Part shown: positions 8,635 through 17,414 of the stretch, piece after piece | Layout of the letters: every line of letters begins with the position of its first letter | Numbering within the stretch: position 1 is the first letter of the stretch | Assembly (NCBI GenBank): GCA_031384605.1 | Contig: JANNAT010000029.1 | Span: forward strand, 1-64,000 | Length of the DNA: 64,000 nt | Reading direction: 5' to 3' | Source: JANNAT01 sp031384605 | GTDB lineage: Bacteria > Pseudomonadota > Alphaproteobacteria > Rhodobacterales > Rhodobacteraceae | Program-made: the position numbers and the translations under genes | Notes under the pieces: model-generated | Told to the model about the DNA's origin: nothing | What the model saw: only the letters and a program-made list of their open reading frames with translations | The model's database searches: none

Positions 8635-9990
8635 ATGTCAAAATGGACTGATCAACTGCCCGAAGCCGCCCGTGAATATATCGGGGATCGCCGCGTAGAC
8701 GAGGTGGAATGCGTGATCGGCGACATTGCGGGTGTGGCGCGCGGCAAGGCGATGCCCGCCGCCAAGTTTGCGACGCAGACCAATTACTACCTGCCGAATT
8801 CGATTTTCCTGCAAACCATCACCGGCGAATGGGCCGACAATCCGTTTGATGCGTTCACTGAGCCTGACATGGTGATGGTGCCCGATTTTTCCACCGCCAC
8901 TGCAGCCCCTTGGACGGCAGATGTGACGCTGCAAGTGATTCACGACGCGCATGATCAAGACGGCACGCCGATTGCCTTCAGCCCCCGCAACGTGCTGCGC
9001 GCGGTGGTAAAGCTGTATAATGATCAGGGTTGGACGCCCGTTGTGGCGCCTGAGATGGAATTTTTCCTGACCGCCCGCAATATTGACCCGAACATGCCCG
9101 TGGAACCCCCGATGGGCCGCACCGGACGGCGCGCGGCGGGCAAGCAGGCCTATTCGCTGTCGGCGATTGATGAATACGGCAAGGTGATCGACGATATCTA
9201 TGATTTTGCCGAAGCCCAAGGTCTTGAAATTGACGGCATCCTGCAAGAAGGCGGGGCGGGGCAGATAGAGTTGAACCTGGCGCACGGCGATCCCGTGCGG
9301 CTGGCGGATGATGTGTTTTTCTTCAAACGCCTGATCCGTGAGGCCGCCCTGCGCCACGATTGCTTTGCCACTTTCATGGCCAAGCCGATTGGGGGTGAGC
9401 CGGGGTCGGCGATGCATATCCACACCTCGGTGGTGGACAGCAAAACCGGCAAGAACATTTTTGCCGACAAAAAAGGCGGTGAGACGGAGCATTTCTTTCA
9501 CTTCATCGCCGGCATGCAGAACCATCTGACCGGAGCCATCGCCGTGCTGGCCCCCTATGTGAACAGCTATCGCCGCTATGTGCCCGATTTTGCCGCCCCG
9601 ATTAACCTTGAATGGGGCCGCGACAATCGCACGACGGGCCTGCGCATTCCAATATCTTCCCCCGCCGGGCGACGGGTGGAAAACCGTCTGCCGGGGATGG
9701 ATTGCAACCCCTATCTGGGGATCGCGGCGACCTTGGCCTGCGGCTATCTGGGCCTGATGGAAAAACGCGATCCGCGCCCGGAATTCAAAGCATCGGCCTA
9801 TATCGACAGCGACGATATCCCCACAAATATGGGCGATGCGCTGGATCTGCTGGCCGAAGATACCGCGTTGGTTGATGTGCTGGGCGCTGATTTCTGCAAA
9901 GTCTATGCATCGGTCAAACGCAATGAATACAAAGAGTTCCTGCAAGTCATCAGCCCGTGGGAACGCGAACATCTGCTGTTGAACGTATGA
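8635..9990 (+). CDS. Glutamine synthetase family protein, second paralogue
   Basis: 451 residues from ATG 8635; an upstream in-frame ATG at 8599 adds twelve unlikely residues. GS motifs: VAPEMEFFLTARN, GQIELNLAHGDPVRLADDVFFFKR, GSAMHIHTSVVD, INLEWGRDNRTTGLRIPISSP and NRLPGMDCNPYL. It is distinct from the copy at 6483, so the cluster holds two amine-glutamate ligases that may differ in substrate. Its stop overlaps the oxidase start (ATGA at 9987-9990). Confidence 0.87.
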   Translation: MSKWTDQLPEAAREYIGDRRVDEVECVIGDIAGVARGKAMPAAKFATQTNYYLPNSIFLQTITGEWADNPFDAFTEPDMVMVPDFSTATAAPWTADVTLQVIHDAHDQDGTPIAFSPRNVLRAVVKLYNDQGWTPVVAPEMEFFLTARNIDPNMPVEPPMGRTGRRAAGKQAYSLSAIDEYGKVIDDIYDFAEAQGLEIDGILQEGGAGQIELNLAHGDPVRLADDVFFFKRLIREAALRHDCFATFMAKPIGGEPGSAMHIHTSVVDSKTGKNIFADKKGGETEHFFHFIAGMQNHLTGAIAVLAPYVNSYRRYVPDFAAPINLEWGRDNRTTGLRIPISSPAGRRVENRLPGMDCNPYLGIAATLACGYLGLMEKRDPRPEFKASAYIDSDDIPTNMGDALDLLAEDTALVDVLGADFCKVYASVKRNEYKEFLQVISPWEREHLLLNV

Positions 9991-11288
9991 ACCTGCTGCA
10001 TATCAACGACCGAACCGGGCACTATCCGGCGTCGTATTATGCCGCCACGGCAACACCTTTGGCCGCATTTCCGCCAATGATGGGCGAGACGCGGGCCGAT
10101 GTCTGCGTGGTGGGTGGCGGCTATACCGGGCTGTCGGCGGCCCTGCATCTGGCGCAAAAAGGCTATGATGTCGTGTTGCTGGAGGCCCACCGCGTGGGCT
10201 TTGGCGCATCGGGGCGCAACGGCGGGCAAGTGGGGTCGGGCCAGCGACAAGATCAGGATTGGATTGAAAAGACAGTTGGCGTGCAAACCGCGCACCGGTT
10301 GTGGGAGATGGCCGAAGACGCCAAGGCGCTGGTGCGCAGCCTGATCGCCGATCATGCGATGCCTGTTACCTTTCAGCCCGGCGTGGCCCTTGCCTGCCGA
10401 ACGACTGCCGAATTACGCGCCGCCCACGCCTACGCCGAAAAGCTGCACCGCGATTATGGCTATGATCAGGTGCAACCGCTGGACCGTGCAGGGATTCAGG
10501 CCATTATCGGATCGCGGGCCTACACGGGCGGCGACATTGATCATGGCGCGGGGCATTTGCACCCTTTGAACTATGCCATCGGGTTGGCGATGGCGGCGGT
10601 TGCGGCGGGCGTGCGGATATATGAAACCTCTGAAGTGCATCACCTCCAACACGGGGCCAAACCGGTGGTGCAGACGGGGCAAGGCCGGGTGGTTTGCGAT
10701 CATGTGATTTTGGCGGGCAATGGATATCTGGGCAACCTGGATCGTAAAATCGCCGCCCGCGTGATGCCGATCAACAATTTTATCGTGGCCACCGAACCAC
10801 TTGGGATCCGCGCCAAGGAAATCTTGTCACAGCCCATCGCGGTGGCCGACACCAGGTTTGTGGTGAATTACTGGCGACTTTCCGAAGACAACCGCCTGCT
10901 GTTCGGCGGTGGCGAATCCTATGGCTATAAATTCCCCGATATCATCAAGACCGTGATGAAACCGATGTTGCAGGTTTACCCGCAGCTTAAGGGCGTCAAA
11001 ATCGACTACGCCTGGGGCGGCACCTTGGCGATCACAATGAACCGGATGCCGTGTTTCACCCGCCCCGCGCCGAACGTGCTGTCTGCGTCGGGCTATTCCG
11101 GGCACGGCGTGGCGATGGCCACACTGGCAGGCAAGATCATGGCCGAGGCGGTGGGGGCACAGGCCGAACGGTTCGATCTGATGGCATCTTTGCCTTACAC
11201 GCGCTTTCCCGGTGGCGCAGGCCTGCGCTGGCCTTTGCTGGTGACGGCAATGACCTGGTATTCAATGCGCGACCGGCTGGGGGTGTAA
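9987..11288 (+). CDS. FAD-dependent amine oxidoreductase, PuuB-like (DAO family)
   Basis: 433 residues, started at the ATG overlapping the preceding stop. The N-terminal Rossmann fold VCVVGGGYTGLSAALHLAQKG is followed by GFGASGRNGGQVGSGQRQD, the signature of PuuB/glycine-oxidase-like DAO proteins. A C-terminal FAD contact is SASGYSGHGVAMATLAGK. The likely reaction is oxidation of gamma-glutamyl-putrescine or a similar amine to the aldehyde with release of ammonia and hydrogen peroxide. Translational coupling to the synthetase supports this. Confidence 0.87.
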   Translation: MNLLHINDRTGHYPASYYAATATPLAAFPPMMGETRADVCVVGGGYTGLSAALHLAQKGYDVVLLEAHRVGFGASGRNGGQVGSGQRQDQDWIEKTVGVQTAHRLWEMAEDAKALVRSLIADHAMPVTFQPGVALACRTTAELRAAHAYAEKLHRDYGYDQVQPLDRAGIQAIIGSRAYTGGDIDHGAGHLHPLNYAIGLAMAAVAAGVRIYETSEVHHLQHGAKPVVQTGQGRVVCDHVILAGNGYLGNLDRKIAARVMPINNFIVATEPLGIRAKEILSQPIAVADTRFVVNYWRLSEDNRLLFGGGESYGYKFPDIIKTVMKPMLQVYPQLKGVKIDYAWGGTLAITMNRMPCFTRPAPNVLSASGYSGHGVAMATLAGKIMAEAVGAQAERFDLMASLPYTRFPGGAGLRWPLLVTAMTWYSMRDRLGV

Positions 11289-11298
11289 GACCGCCGCA

Positions 11299-11363
11299 GC
11301 CCCGGACGTGATCCGGGGCCTCATGTTGGCGGCAACCAAGAGGTCCCGGATCAGGTCCGGGAC
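11299..11363. repeat. Two tandem palindromic (REP-like) units
   Basis: Two related hairpins just after the oxidase stop: 11299-11319 (CCCCGGA, five-base loop, TCCGGGG) and 11343-11363 (GTCCCGGA, TCAGG loop, TCCGGGAC). This CCCGGA...TCCGGG type is a frequent extragenic palindrome in alphaproteobacterial genomes. The pair probably acts as a transcript 3' end structure; there is no T-run. Confidence 0.6.
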
Positions 11364-11491
11364 TGCGCCGCATCCTTGCCTCGCGGTCCCGTTATCAGCG
11401 GAAATCGCCCCATCCCCCTGATTGTCACTGGATTGTCATCAATCATCTGTTTACATGTTTCCTAAATAAGACATTAAGGAAAGCTGTGATC

Positions 11492-12694
11492 ATGGCCCCA
11501 GACGGACAGATGCCCGTTGTTAAGACTGACGCGCCCAATGCCCATCGTTGCGAGCCGATCCCAGAGGCTGCCCGTGTCGAAATTGACCGCCTGCTGACCA
11601 GTGGCGATCTGTTTCGCTATACGGCGGCAACGGGTGCGCCTGTTGCCCTGTTGGAACAAGAGTTCGCCGAACTGCTGGGGGCGCGGTATGCTTTGGCCGT
11701 GGCGTCTTGTTCTGCGGCGTTGTTCTTATCCCTTAAGGCGTTAGATCTGCCGCGCGGGGCGAAGGTTCTGATCCCCGCCTTTACCTTTGCCGCCGTGCCT
11801 TCCGCTGTGGTGCATGCCGATTGCACGCCGGTTTTGGTTGAGGTGGGCGATAATTACCGCGTCGATATGGCTGATTTTGCGGCCAAACTTGGCGATGCGC
11901 AGGCCGTTTTGATCAGCCACATGCGCGGCCACACATCGGACATGGACGCGATCATGGCCCTGTGCGATGCCCGCCAAATTCCGGTGATCGAAGACGCCGC
12001 CCACAGTCTTGGCACCACATGGAACGGCCGCAACATCGGCACTATCGGCAAAATCGGTTGTTTCAGCTTTCAATCTTACAAACTGGTCAACGCAGGCGAA
12101 GGCGGCATTCTGATCACCGATGATCCGGAACTGGCAGCGCGCTGCGTGATTATGTCGGGCGCGTATGAGCAGAACTGGAAGAAACATCCCGGCCTGCAAA
12201 ACAGCTATATGCTTTGGCAGAACAAATTGCCGCTTTACAATATGCGGATGCAAAACCTGTCGGCGGCCGTGATCCGCCCGCAGTTACCGCTGGTCGCAGA
12301 CCGTGTCGCCAAGGGGCGTGCAGGACATGACCGGGTGGCAGATCAGCTGAACGCCTGTGCGCATTTTTCGGTGCCCGCCCCCCTGCCCGGTGAAGATCGC
12401 GCGCCCGACAGCATTCAGTTCAATCTGCGGGGGGATTGGAGCGATGCGCAAGCCTTGCACTTTCAAGCCGCCGCAAAAGATCTTGGCGTCACCGTGCAGG
12501 TGTTTGGGTTGTCGGATGGCAATGCCCGTGCGTTTTGGAATTGGGAATTTCTGGGGCAGGCGCCGGATTTGCCCAAAACCCGTGCGATGCTGATGCGCGC
12601 CTGCGATGTGCGTCTGCCGACGCAGCTGTCGGGCGCAGAGTTGGACTATATCGCCAATGCCGTAATTTCCGCGGCGTCAGCCGTAAAGCGATAG
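11492..12694 (+). CDS. DegT/DnrJ/EryC1/StrS-type PLP aminotransferase
   Basis: 400 residues from ATG 11492, which has AAGGAAAG eight bases upstream; a GTG at 11486 is possible. Fold-type I motifs are GARYALAVASCSAALFLSLKAL, VLIPAFTFAAVPSAVV, IEDAAHSLGTTWNG and FSFQSYKLVNAGEGG, whose Lys is the PLP Schiff base. HMRGHTSDMDAI is typical of the family. The family makes amino sugars and other amines; the substrate here is not evident. It follows the amine cluster in the same direction but after 200 bases and two palindromes, so it may be a separate unit. Confidence 0.85.
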   Translation: MAPDGQMPVVKTDAPNAHRCEPIPEAARVEIDRLLTSGDLFRYTAATGAPVALLEQEFAELLGARYALAVASCSAALFLSLKALDLPRGAKVLIPAFTFAAVPSAVVHADCTPVLVEVGDNYRVDMADFAAKLGDAQAVLISHMRGHTSDMDAIMALCDARQIPVIEDAAHSLGTTWNGRNIGTIGKIGCFSFQSYKLVNAGEGGILITDDPELAARCVIMSGAYEQNWKKHPGLQNSYMLWQNKLPLYNMRMQNLSAAVIRPQLPLVADRVAKGRAGHDRVADQLNACAHFSVPAPLPGEDRAPDSIQFNLRGDWSDAQALHFQAAAKDLGVTVQVFGLSDGNARAFWNWEFLGQAPDLPKTRAMLMRACDVRLPTQLSGAELDYIANAVISAASAVKR

Positions 12695-12778
12695 CTTGCG
12701 ATAAAACCTGCCGCTGCGCGCATTTTTCCCCTTGCAGCCGCATGGTTGAAAGCTTATTTCCCCCCTACTCCAAACGGT

Positions 12779-12853
12779 GCGGGCGTAGCTCAGGGGTAGA
12801 GCATAACCTTGCCAAGGTTAGGGTCGAGAGTTCGAATCTCTTCGCCCGCTCCA
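12779..12853 (+). tRNA. tRNA-Gly, anticodon GCC
   Basis: A full cloverleaf with encoded CCA: acceptor GCGGGCG paired with CGCCCGC, D-arm GCTC/GAGC, anticodon stem TAACC/GGTTA with loop TTGCCAA (anticodon GCC), T-arm with TTCGAAT, discriminator T, then CCA at 12851-12853. It sits at the border between the intact amine cluster and the region of decayed genes. Confidence 0.97.
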
Positions 12854-13014
12854 TTTGGATGAATGGTGTCAGCAGCTTGTGACATCAGATACGAGGCGAA
12901 TATGCTTATATTCGTGGTCATATGCACCACTGTAAGCGCCTTGTAAGCAGATGATTTAAGATCAGCATGATTGCCAGTGCTACCCCGCAGCGCCACGACA
13001 TTCGGGGGCAGCGT
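12854..13014. other. Intergenic stretch after tRNA-Gly
   Basis: About 160 bases, AT-richer than the surroundings, with no supported gene. In the minus direction the decayed ATPase reading frame (TLPPN..., past its stop) can be followed a short way into this stretch to about base 12985. No integrase or clear repeat of the tRNA 3' end was found. Confidence 0.5.
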
Positions 13015-13209
13015 TCAGGCGATCACCTTGCGGATGTTGTCTTGGACCGTGCGCATTTCCTCCACCGCCGCGACGATCGGTGCAGGGATATCCCCCCTCA
13101 GTTCAATCAATGCGGTCTCTTTGGCGGCATTGGTGCCCTTGCCCCCATCGCGATGCCGTCATTGGGCTGTTTCAACGATGGGGCGTCATTCAGGCCTTTG
13201 AATGGCGCG
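13015..13209 (-). pseudogene. Fragment of a cation-transporting P-type ATPase
   Basis: Reading leftward from 13209, the frame gives FKGLNDAPSLKQPNDGIAMG, the hinge motif (normally GDGxNDAP) of P-type ATPases. A one-base frameshift in a G-run near 13140 leads to GKGTNAAKETALIEL and then IVAAVEEMRTVQDNIRKVIA, the segment leading into the fifth membrane helix. A TGA stop at 13015-13017 replaces the tryptophan expected in the IAWTLP motif, and TLPPN follows it. Only about 65 of some 900 codons remain, so this is a relic. Its upstream end runs into the tail of the regulator gene. Confidence 0.75.
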
Positions 13210-14296
13210 TTCGATCCAACCGATCGGCCAGTTGCGGGCGGCTCAGGCCGATTAGGCGGGCAGCTGCCGTCAGGTTTCCGCCGGCTTTATCGACAGCCGC
13301 CTGCAGCACGCGATCCTCAACAGCCGCCAGATCAAGCCCCGGTGCCGAAAGCCTGTCGCTGATCCATTGGGCCAGAAATATTTTGTCCGGATTGCGGTCT
13401 TGGGCGGCCACTTTATCGGCGCGCGGCTTGGTGTCGCGCAGCAAGGACGCGGTGATGTCCTGCCCGGACAGGACTGCGGCCATAAGCCAACATTCCAGTT
13501 CAACCAGATTATCCGGCAGATCTGTTTTCTCAATTTCAACAATGGCTTGGGGGGGTAGTTTGACAGGATTTGCGTTACACCGGGCAGTGATCAGGTCAAC
13601 ACAAGGCTGTGCAATGGCACCGATGTCTTTTCGCCGCGCCGCAAAATCTGGCAGGGTGATCGGATAAGCGGCCAGTCGCAGGATCAGGCCCGCATCAATA
13701 CCGGGGGGCAGGCGCAAGTTCGCAAATGAAAAGCATGTTGTCGCAATGATACGGGCATGGCCCCGCGCTGCAGCGTCATCTCGCGCGGCATCCAGATGCC
13801 GGATCAGGCAGGCTTGTGCAGCGCCCGACAGCGCCTCTATCCCGTCAAGCACCACGCTGCGCGCCCCGTAGGATTTGGTGCGGCCAGAGGTTTTCAGGAC
13901 GCAAGACAGGGCAGGCTCCAACGCCTCTGGCGTTAACCCGGCGCAGCCCAGATGCTTTGGCTTATGTGTCGCTCTGTGCCGTTGATGTTTCAAATACCGC
14001 GCGGCGCGTTGTTTGCCGGTCCCGGTCAGGCCGCAGATCAGGACGGGAATATCCGCGCCGCACAACCGGTAAAGCCGGTCGATGACAGGCGCAAGGATCA
14101 GCGCGTCAAGATCGGACAGGCCGGTTTTACCCGGCTTTGCCGGTGCAGCAAGCGGCCGCAACGGCGTCTCACGGCTTAGAATATAGTCGTGGAACAGGGT
14201 AACATCAGGGTCGGCTGCGCCCCAGATATCGGCTGATTTGCCGATCACCCGGCAGTGTTTGTGCCCGGCTGCGGCACGTTGGGTTTGCTTATACAC
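13190..14296 (-). CDS. Sigma-54-activator-like Fis-family regulator, degenerate
   Basis: 368 residues. An AAA+ region has a Walker A-like GLTGTGKQ near residue 90, and RSVVLDGIEAL in the Walker B position, where the usual second acidic residue is Gly. A Fis-type helix-turn-helix ends it (VLQAAVDKAGGNLTAAARLIGLSRPQLADRLDR). The GAFTGA loop needed to contact sigma-54 is missing and the N-terminal sensor domain of AcoR-like activators is absent or very short. It is divergent from the decayed catabolic operon and was probably its regulator. It may itself be a pseudogene, or work as a plain DNA-binding protein. Confidence 0.6.
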   Translation of the reverse strand: MYKQTQRAAAGHKHCRVIGKSADIWGAADPDVTLFHDYILSRETPLRPLAAPAKPGKTGLSDLDALILAPVIDRLYRLCGADIPVLICGLTGTGKQRAARYLKHQRHRATHKPKHLGCAGLTPEALEPALSCVLKTSGRTKSYGARSVVLDGIEALSGAAQACLIRHLDAARDDAAARGHARIIATTCFSFANLRLPPGIDAGLILRLAAYPITLPDFAARRKDIGAIAQPCVDLITARCNANPVKLPPQAIVEIEKTDLPDNLVELECWLMAAVLSGQDITASLLRDTKPRADKVAAQDRNPDKIFLAQWISDRLSAPGLDLAAVEDRVLQAAVDKAGGNLTAAARLIGLSRPQLADRLDRTRHSKA

Positions 14297-14484
14297 GATC
14301 AGGGTATTGAAAAAATGGCTGGCATAGCCCGACGCATAGCCCAGTTGCGCCCAACAGACCGGCCCCGGGGATTGGCCATGTGCTGCGATATGTTCGCTGG
14401 CCTCGACACTGTCATGCTACAAAAACTCGCCCGAAAACCGCGTTCTGGCAAAGTCGAAATCGGTATACGGCAACAGTGCAAGAG

Positions 14485-15267
14485 ATGTTTGATGTAAAGG
14501 GCAAGTCGGTCATCGTGACCGGCGGGGCCAATGGTTTGGGCCGCGCCTTTGCCGAGGTGATGGCCGACAATGGCGCGGATGTTTGCATTTTTGCTATCGC
14601 CCCGGTGCAGGCAGATGCAGTTGCCGCTGAAATCGGTGTCTGGGGCCAATGCGTTGATGTGACCGGCCGCGCCGCAATGACGGCAGCCTTTGCGGCCGTT
14701 GCGGCCAAACATGGCAAGATCGACGCGGTGTTTGCCAATGCAGGCATTGATGCAGGCCCCGGGTTTCTGACGCCCGAAAACACCCGCAACCCCGATGGGG
14801 CGATTGAAAACCTGGATGATCTTCATTCGGACAAGGTGATTGAAACCAACCTGACCTCGATGTTCAACACCATAAAGCTTGACGCGCGCCACATGAAAGC
14901 AACGGGCGGCGGGAAAATTATTGCCACGTCGTCCATCGCGGCGCGCTGCAATGAGGCCATCGTTGGCACGCCATACATGCCCGCCAAGGCCGCTGTCAGC
15001 CATCTGGTGCGCCACATGGCGATGGAGTTGGCGGCCTACAATATTCAAGTCAACGCCATCGCCCCTGGCCCGTCTGTCACCAATATCGCGGGTCGGCGGT
15101 TGAAAAACCCCGTCGATCGCAAAACGTTCGAGACGCAAACCCTGATGGGCCGGATTGCGGAACCTGATGGGATCAAAGGCATCGCCCTCTACCTTGCCTC
15201 ACCCGCCGCATCTTACGTGACCGGGGCGGAAATGGTGATCGACGGCGGATCATTGCTACGTTTCTAA
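14485..15267 (+). CDS. SDR family oxidoreductase
   Basis: 260 residues from ATG 14485 (purine-rich AAGAG just upstream). Classical short-chain dehydrogenase: TGGANGLGRAFAEV (cofactor-binding TGxxxGxG), FANAGID (NAG), TSSIAA and YMPAK (catalytic Ser and Tyr-x3-Lys), NIQVNAIAPGP, and the C-terminal VTGAEMVIDGG. It oxidises or reduces an alcohol/ketone with NAD(P); the substrate is unknown. It is the first gene of the catabolic operon and one of only two whose frame is intact, the others being broken. Confidence 0.85.
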   Translation: MFDVKGKSVIVTGGANGLGRAFAEVMADNGADVCIFAIAPVQADAVAAEIGVWGQCVDVTGRAAMTAAFAAVAAKHGKIDAVFANAGIDAGPGFLTPENTRNPDGAIENLDDLHSDKVIETNLTSMFNTIKLDARHMKATGGGKIIATSSIAARCNEAIVGTPYMPAKAAVSHLVRHMAMELAAYNIQVNAIAPGPSVTNIAGRRLKNPVDRKTFETQTLMGRIAEPDGIKGIALYLASPAASYVTGAEMVIDGGSLLRF

Positions 15268-15309
15268 ACCGCATAAATCCAAGACCAAAAGATATTCAGG
15301 AAGGATATC

Positions 15310-15951
15310 GTGACCAAGACCAGAACCATTTACGGCACCACGTAATTGTCGCGCCGCACGATCCTGAAATCGGTGGGCGCAGGGGCATTTTCACTGACAT
15401 TCCCCGTCATGGCGCGCGCGCAAAGTGCGGGCACGATCAAGATCGGCTTTGTAACGCCAGCCACCGGCCCGTTGTCGCTGTTTGGCGAAACCGATGGGTT
15501 TGCCGTAGCGCAGCTAGAGGCGATGGGCGCGTTGGGCAATGGCATGTCGTCCGAGGTGTGGTGGATCCCGGCTTTCCCGTTCACATCGTGCCTGACCGGC
15601 AAGAATGGTCGTGATCTGGCCGATCAGCGGGAAGCAAAAACCGGCCGTCAATGGCCCCAACCCTTGGGCTATAGCCATGCAATTTGGGAAGCGGCGCTGG
15701 ATATTCTGAAACGGTCAACCAACCCGCTGGACCGCGTGGCCAACCGTGATGCGATGGTTGCGACCGATCTGAACACGCTGGTTGGCCCGATCAAGTTTGG
15801 CGCAGGGCCACAGCAGAACATCTGCAAAACCCCGGTATTTGGCGGCCAGTGGGTTACCGGGGCCAAGTGCCCCTATGACCTGAAGATCGTTGACAACTCG
15901 GTGTCAGACCTGATGACGCCCGAACAGCCAATGGCCCTCATTGCCTGGTAA
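15310..15951 (+). pseudogene. Branched-chain-type ABC substrate-binding protein, decayed
   Basis: The ancestral start is probably GTG 15310, preceded by AGGAAGG. A TAA at 15343-15345 interrupts it after eleven codons, just before a Tat-like signal (SRRTILKSVGAGAF). The mature part begins GTIKIGFVTPATGPLSLFGETDGF, then jumps to a C-terminal segment (GALGNGMSSEVWWIPAFPF). About half of the roughly 410 residues normal for the family, including most of the first lobe, is missing as an in-frame deletion. It would have captured the substrate for the Liv-type transporter that follows. Confidence 0.85.
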
Positions 15952-16688
15952 ATGAGAACAGATGGCACCAGCGCGGCTTTGTTGCAGGCCACCTGCCTGA
16001 GCAAAAGCTTTGGTGCCGCCCGCGTTTTACTTGATGTCAGCTTCGATCTGCAGGCGGGCGAAGTGCTGGGCATTCCGGGGCCGAATGGCGCGGGGAAAAC
16101 CACGCTGATCAACCTGATCAGTGGTGATCTGCGCAATGATACGGGCGGTTTGACCTTTGCGGGCAAACCGCTGGGGTCCGAGCCGCCTTACTTGCGCTGC
16201 AAACTGGGCATTGGACGAACCTATCAGATCCCCAAGCCATACGGTGGCATGGCGACGTTTGAAAATCTGCTTGTGGCGGCGATGTTTGGTGGCGGGCGAA
16301 GCGAAAGTGACAGTTATGCGTTGTGCGCAGGCATTTTGCGCAAGGGTGAATTGCTGGACAAAGCCAACAACCCTGCGGGCGCGCTGACCTTGTTAGACCG
16401 CAAACGGCTGGAACTGGCCCGCGCTTTGGCATCGGACCCAAAGCTGTTGTTACTGGACGAAATCGCCGGTGGGTTGACCAATGGCTAATCTAAATCCCTT
16501 GTCGCCTTGGTACGCCGCATCCTGGACCGAGGCATCGCCATTGTATGGATAAAGCAAGTTTTGCACGCGATCATGGCAGTGGCCAACCGGATGCTGGTGC
16601 TGAACTTTGGCCAGAAGATCGCCGAAGGGCTGCCGCAGGAGGTGATCAATGACGCCGATGTCACGCGCGTTTACATGAGGATCGAAGG
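15952..16688 (+). pseudogene. LivG-type ABC ATPase, interrupted by a nonsense codon
   Basis: The first 178 codons include Walker A (GPNGAGKTT) and Walker B (LLLLDEIAGGL). A TAA at 16486-16488 follows, and the same frame continues with LVALVRRILDRGIAIVWIKQVLHA and VLNFGQKIAEGLPQEVINDADVTRVYM, the normal LivG tail. The H-loop position has Lys-Gln where a His is usual. The frame runs into the next gene at its expected end. The lesion is a point mutation, not a frameshift. Confidence 0.85.
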
Positions 16689-17414
16689 ATGCGTGCCATC
16701 TTGTCCAACCATAGCCCGATCGCCCGCTACGGCGATTTTCAGGTGCTGTTCGATCTTGATTTTGAACTGCACGCAGGCGAGGTCGTGGCCCTGACCGGGG
16801 CCAATGGCGCGGGCAAATCCATTTTGCCGCGATCCATCATGGGCCTGCTGCCGGTTGGCCGCCAGATGGTGCAGTTTGATGGCGCGTATGTCGGTGACCA
16901 GCCGCCGCATCTGATGGTGCAAAAAGCGCTGGCGATGCTGCCTGACGGACGCCGCCTGTTCACCGGCATATCGGTTGAGGATAATCTGCGCGTCGCGATG
17001 GATCACGCCTGCACCACTGGCCCGCAGACGTGGACGCTGGCCGGGATTTACACGCTTTTCCCGATGCTTAAAGAAAAACGCCGCGCCCCGGTGGAAAGCT
17101 TGTCAGGCGGTCAGCAACAAATGGTGGCCATCAGGCATGGTCTTTTGTGCCAGCCGCGCGTGCTGCTGTGCGACGAAATCTCGCTTGGTCTTGCGCCCAA
17201 AGTGATCCGTGAGATTTACGCGGCCTTGCCGGAAATCACCGCCGCAGGCACCGCGATGATTTTGGTTGAACAGGATGTAAGTTTGGCCAAGTCCGCCTCG
17301 AACCGGCTGTATTGCATGCTGGAAGGGCGATTTACCTTGCGAGGGAACTCCAAAGACATCGCGCGCGGCGCAATTGCCGCCGCCTATTTCGGTGCTGCCC
17401 ATGCAGTGGATTGA
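16689..17414 (+). CDS. LivF-type ABC ATPase, frame intact
   Basis: 241 residues. Walker A is GANGAGKSI (the usual Thr after Ser is Ile), with signature ESLSGGQQQMVAI, Walker B LLCDEISLGLAPK and ILVEQD in the H-loop region, where the usual His is absent as in many LivF proteins. The frame is open over the normal length, but its partners LivG, LivH, LivM and the binding protein are all broken, so it probably has no transporter to serve. Odd residues such as AIRHGLL after the signature suggest relaxed selection. Confidence 0.75.
   Translation: MRAILSNHSPIARYGDFQVLFDLDFELHAGEVVALTGANGAGKSILPRSIMGLLPVGRQMVQFDGAYVGDQPPHLMVQKALAMLPDGRRLFTGISVEDNLRVAMDHACTTGPQTWTLAGIYTLFPMLKEKRRAPVESLSGGQQQMVAIRHGLLCQPRVLLCDEISLGLAPKVIREIYAALPEITAAGTAMILVEQDVSLAKSASNRLYCMLEGRFTLRGNSKDIARGAIAAAYFGAAHAVD

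Noticed and set aside
8638..9972. 444-codon minus-strand open frame
   Set aside because: Antisense shadow of the second glutamine synthetase gene; no domain is recognisable.
12790..12996. Minus-strand frame ending in EEIRTLDPNLGKV
   Set aside because: It is the reverse reading of the tRNA-Gly gene, a well-known false ORF pattern.
12779..13209. tRNA-Gly as attachment site of an integrative element
   Set aside because: No integrase and no repeat of the tRNA 3' end were found in the window.
14299..15138. 279-codon minus-strand open frame
   Set aside because: Antisense to the SDR gene, whose catalytic motifs are intact; no similarity in the minus frame.
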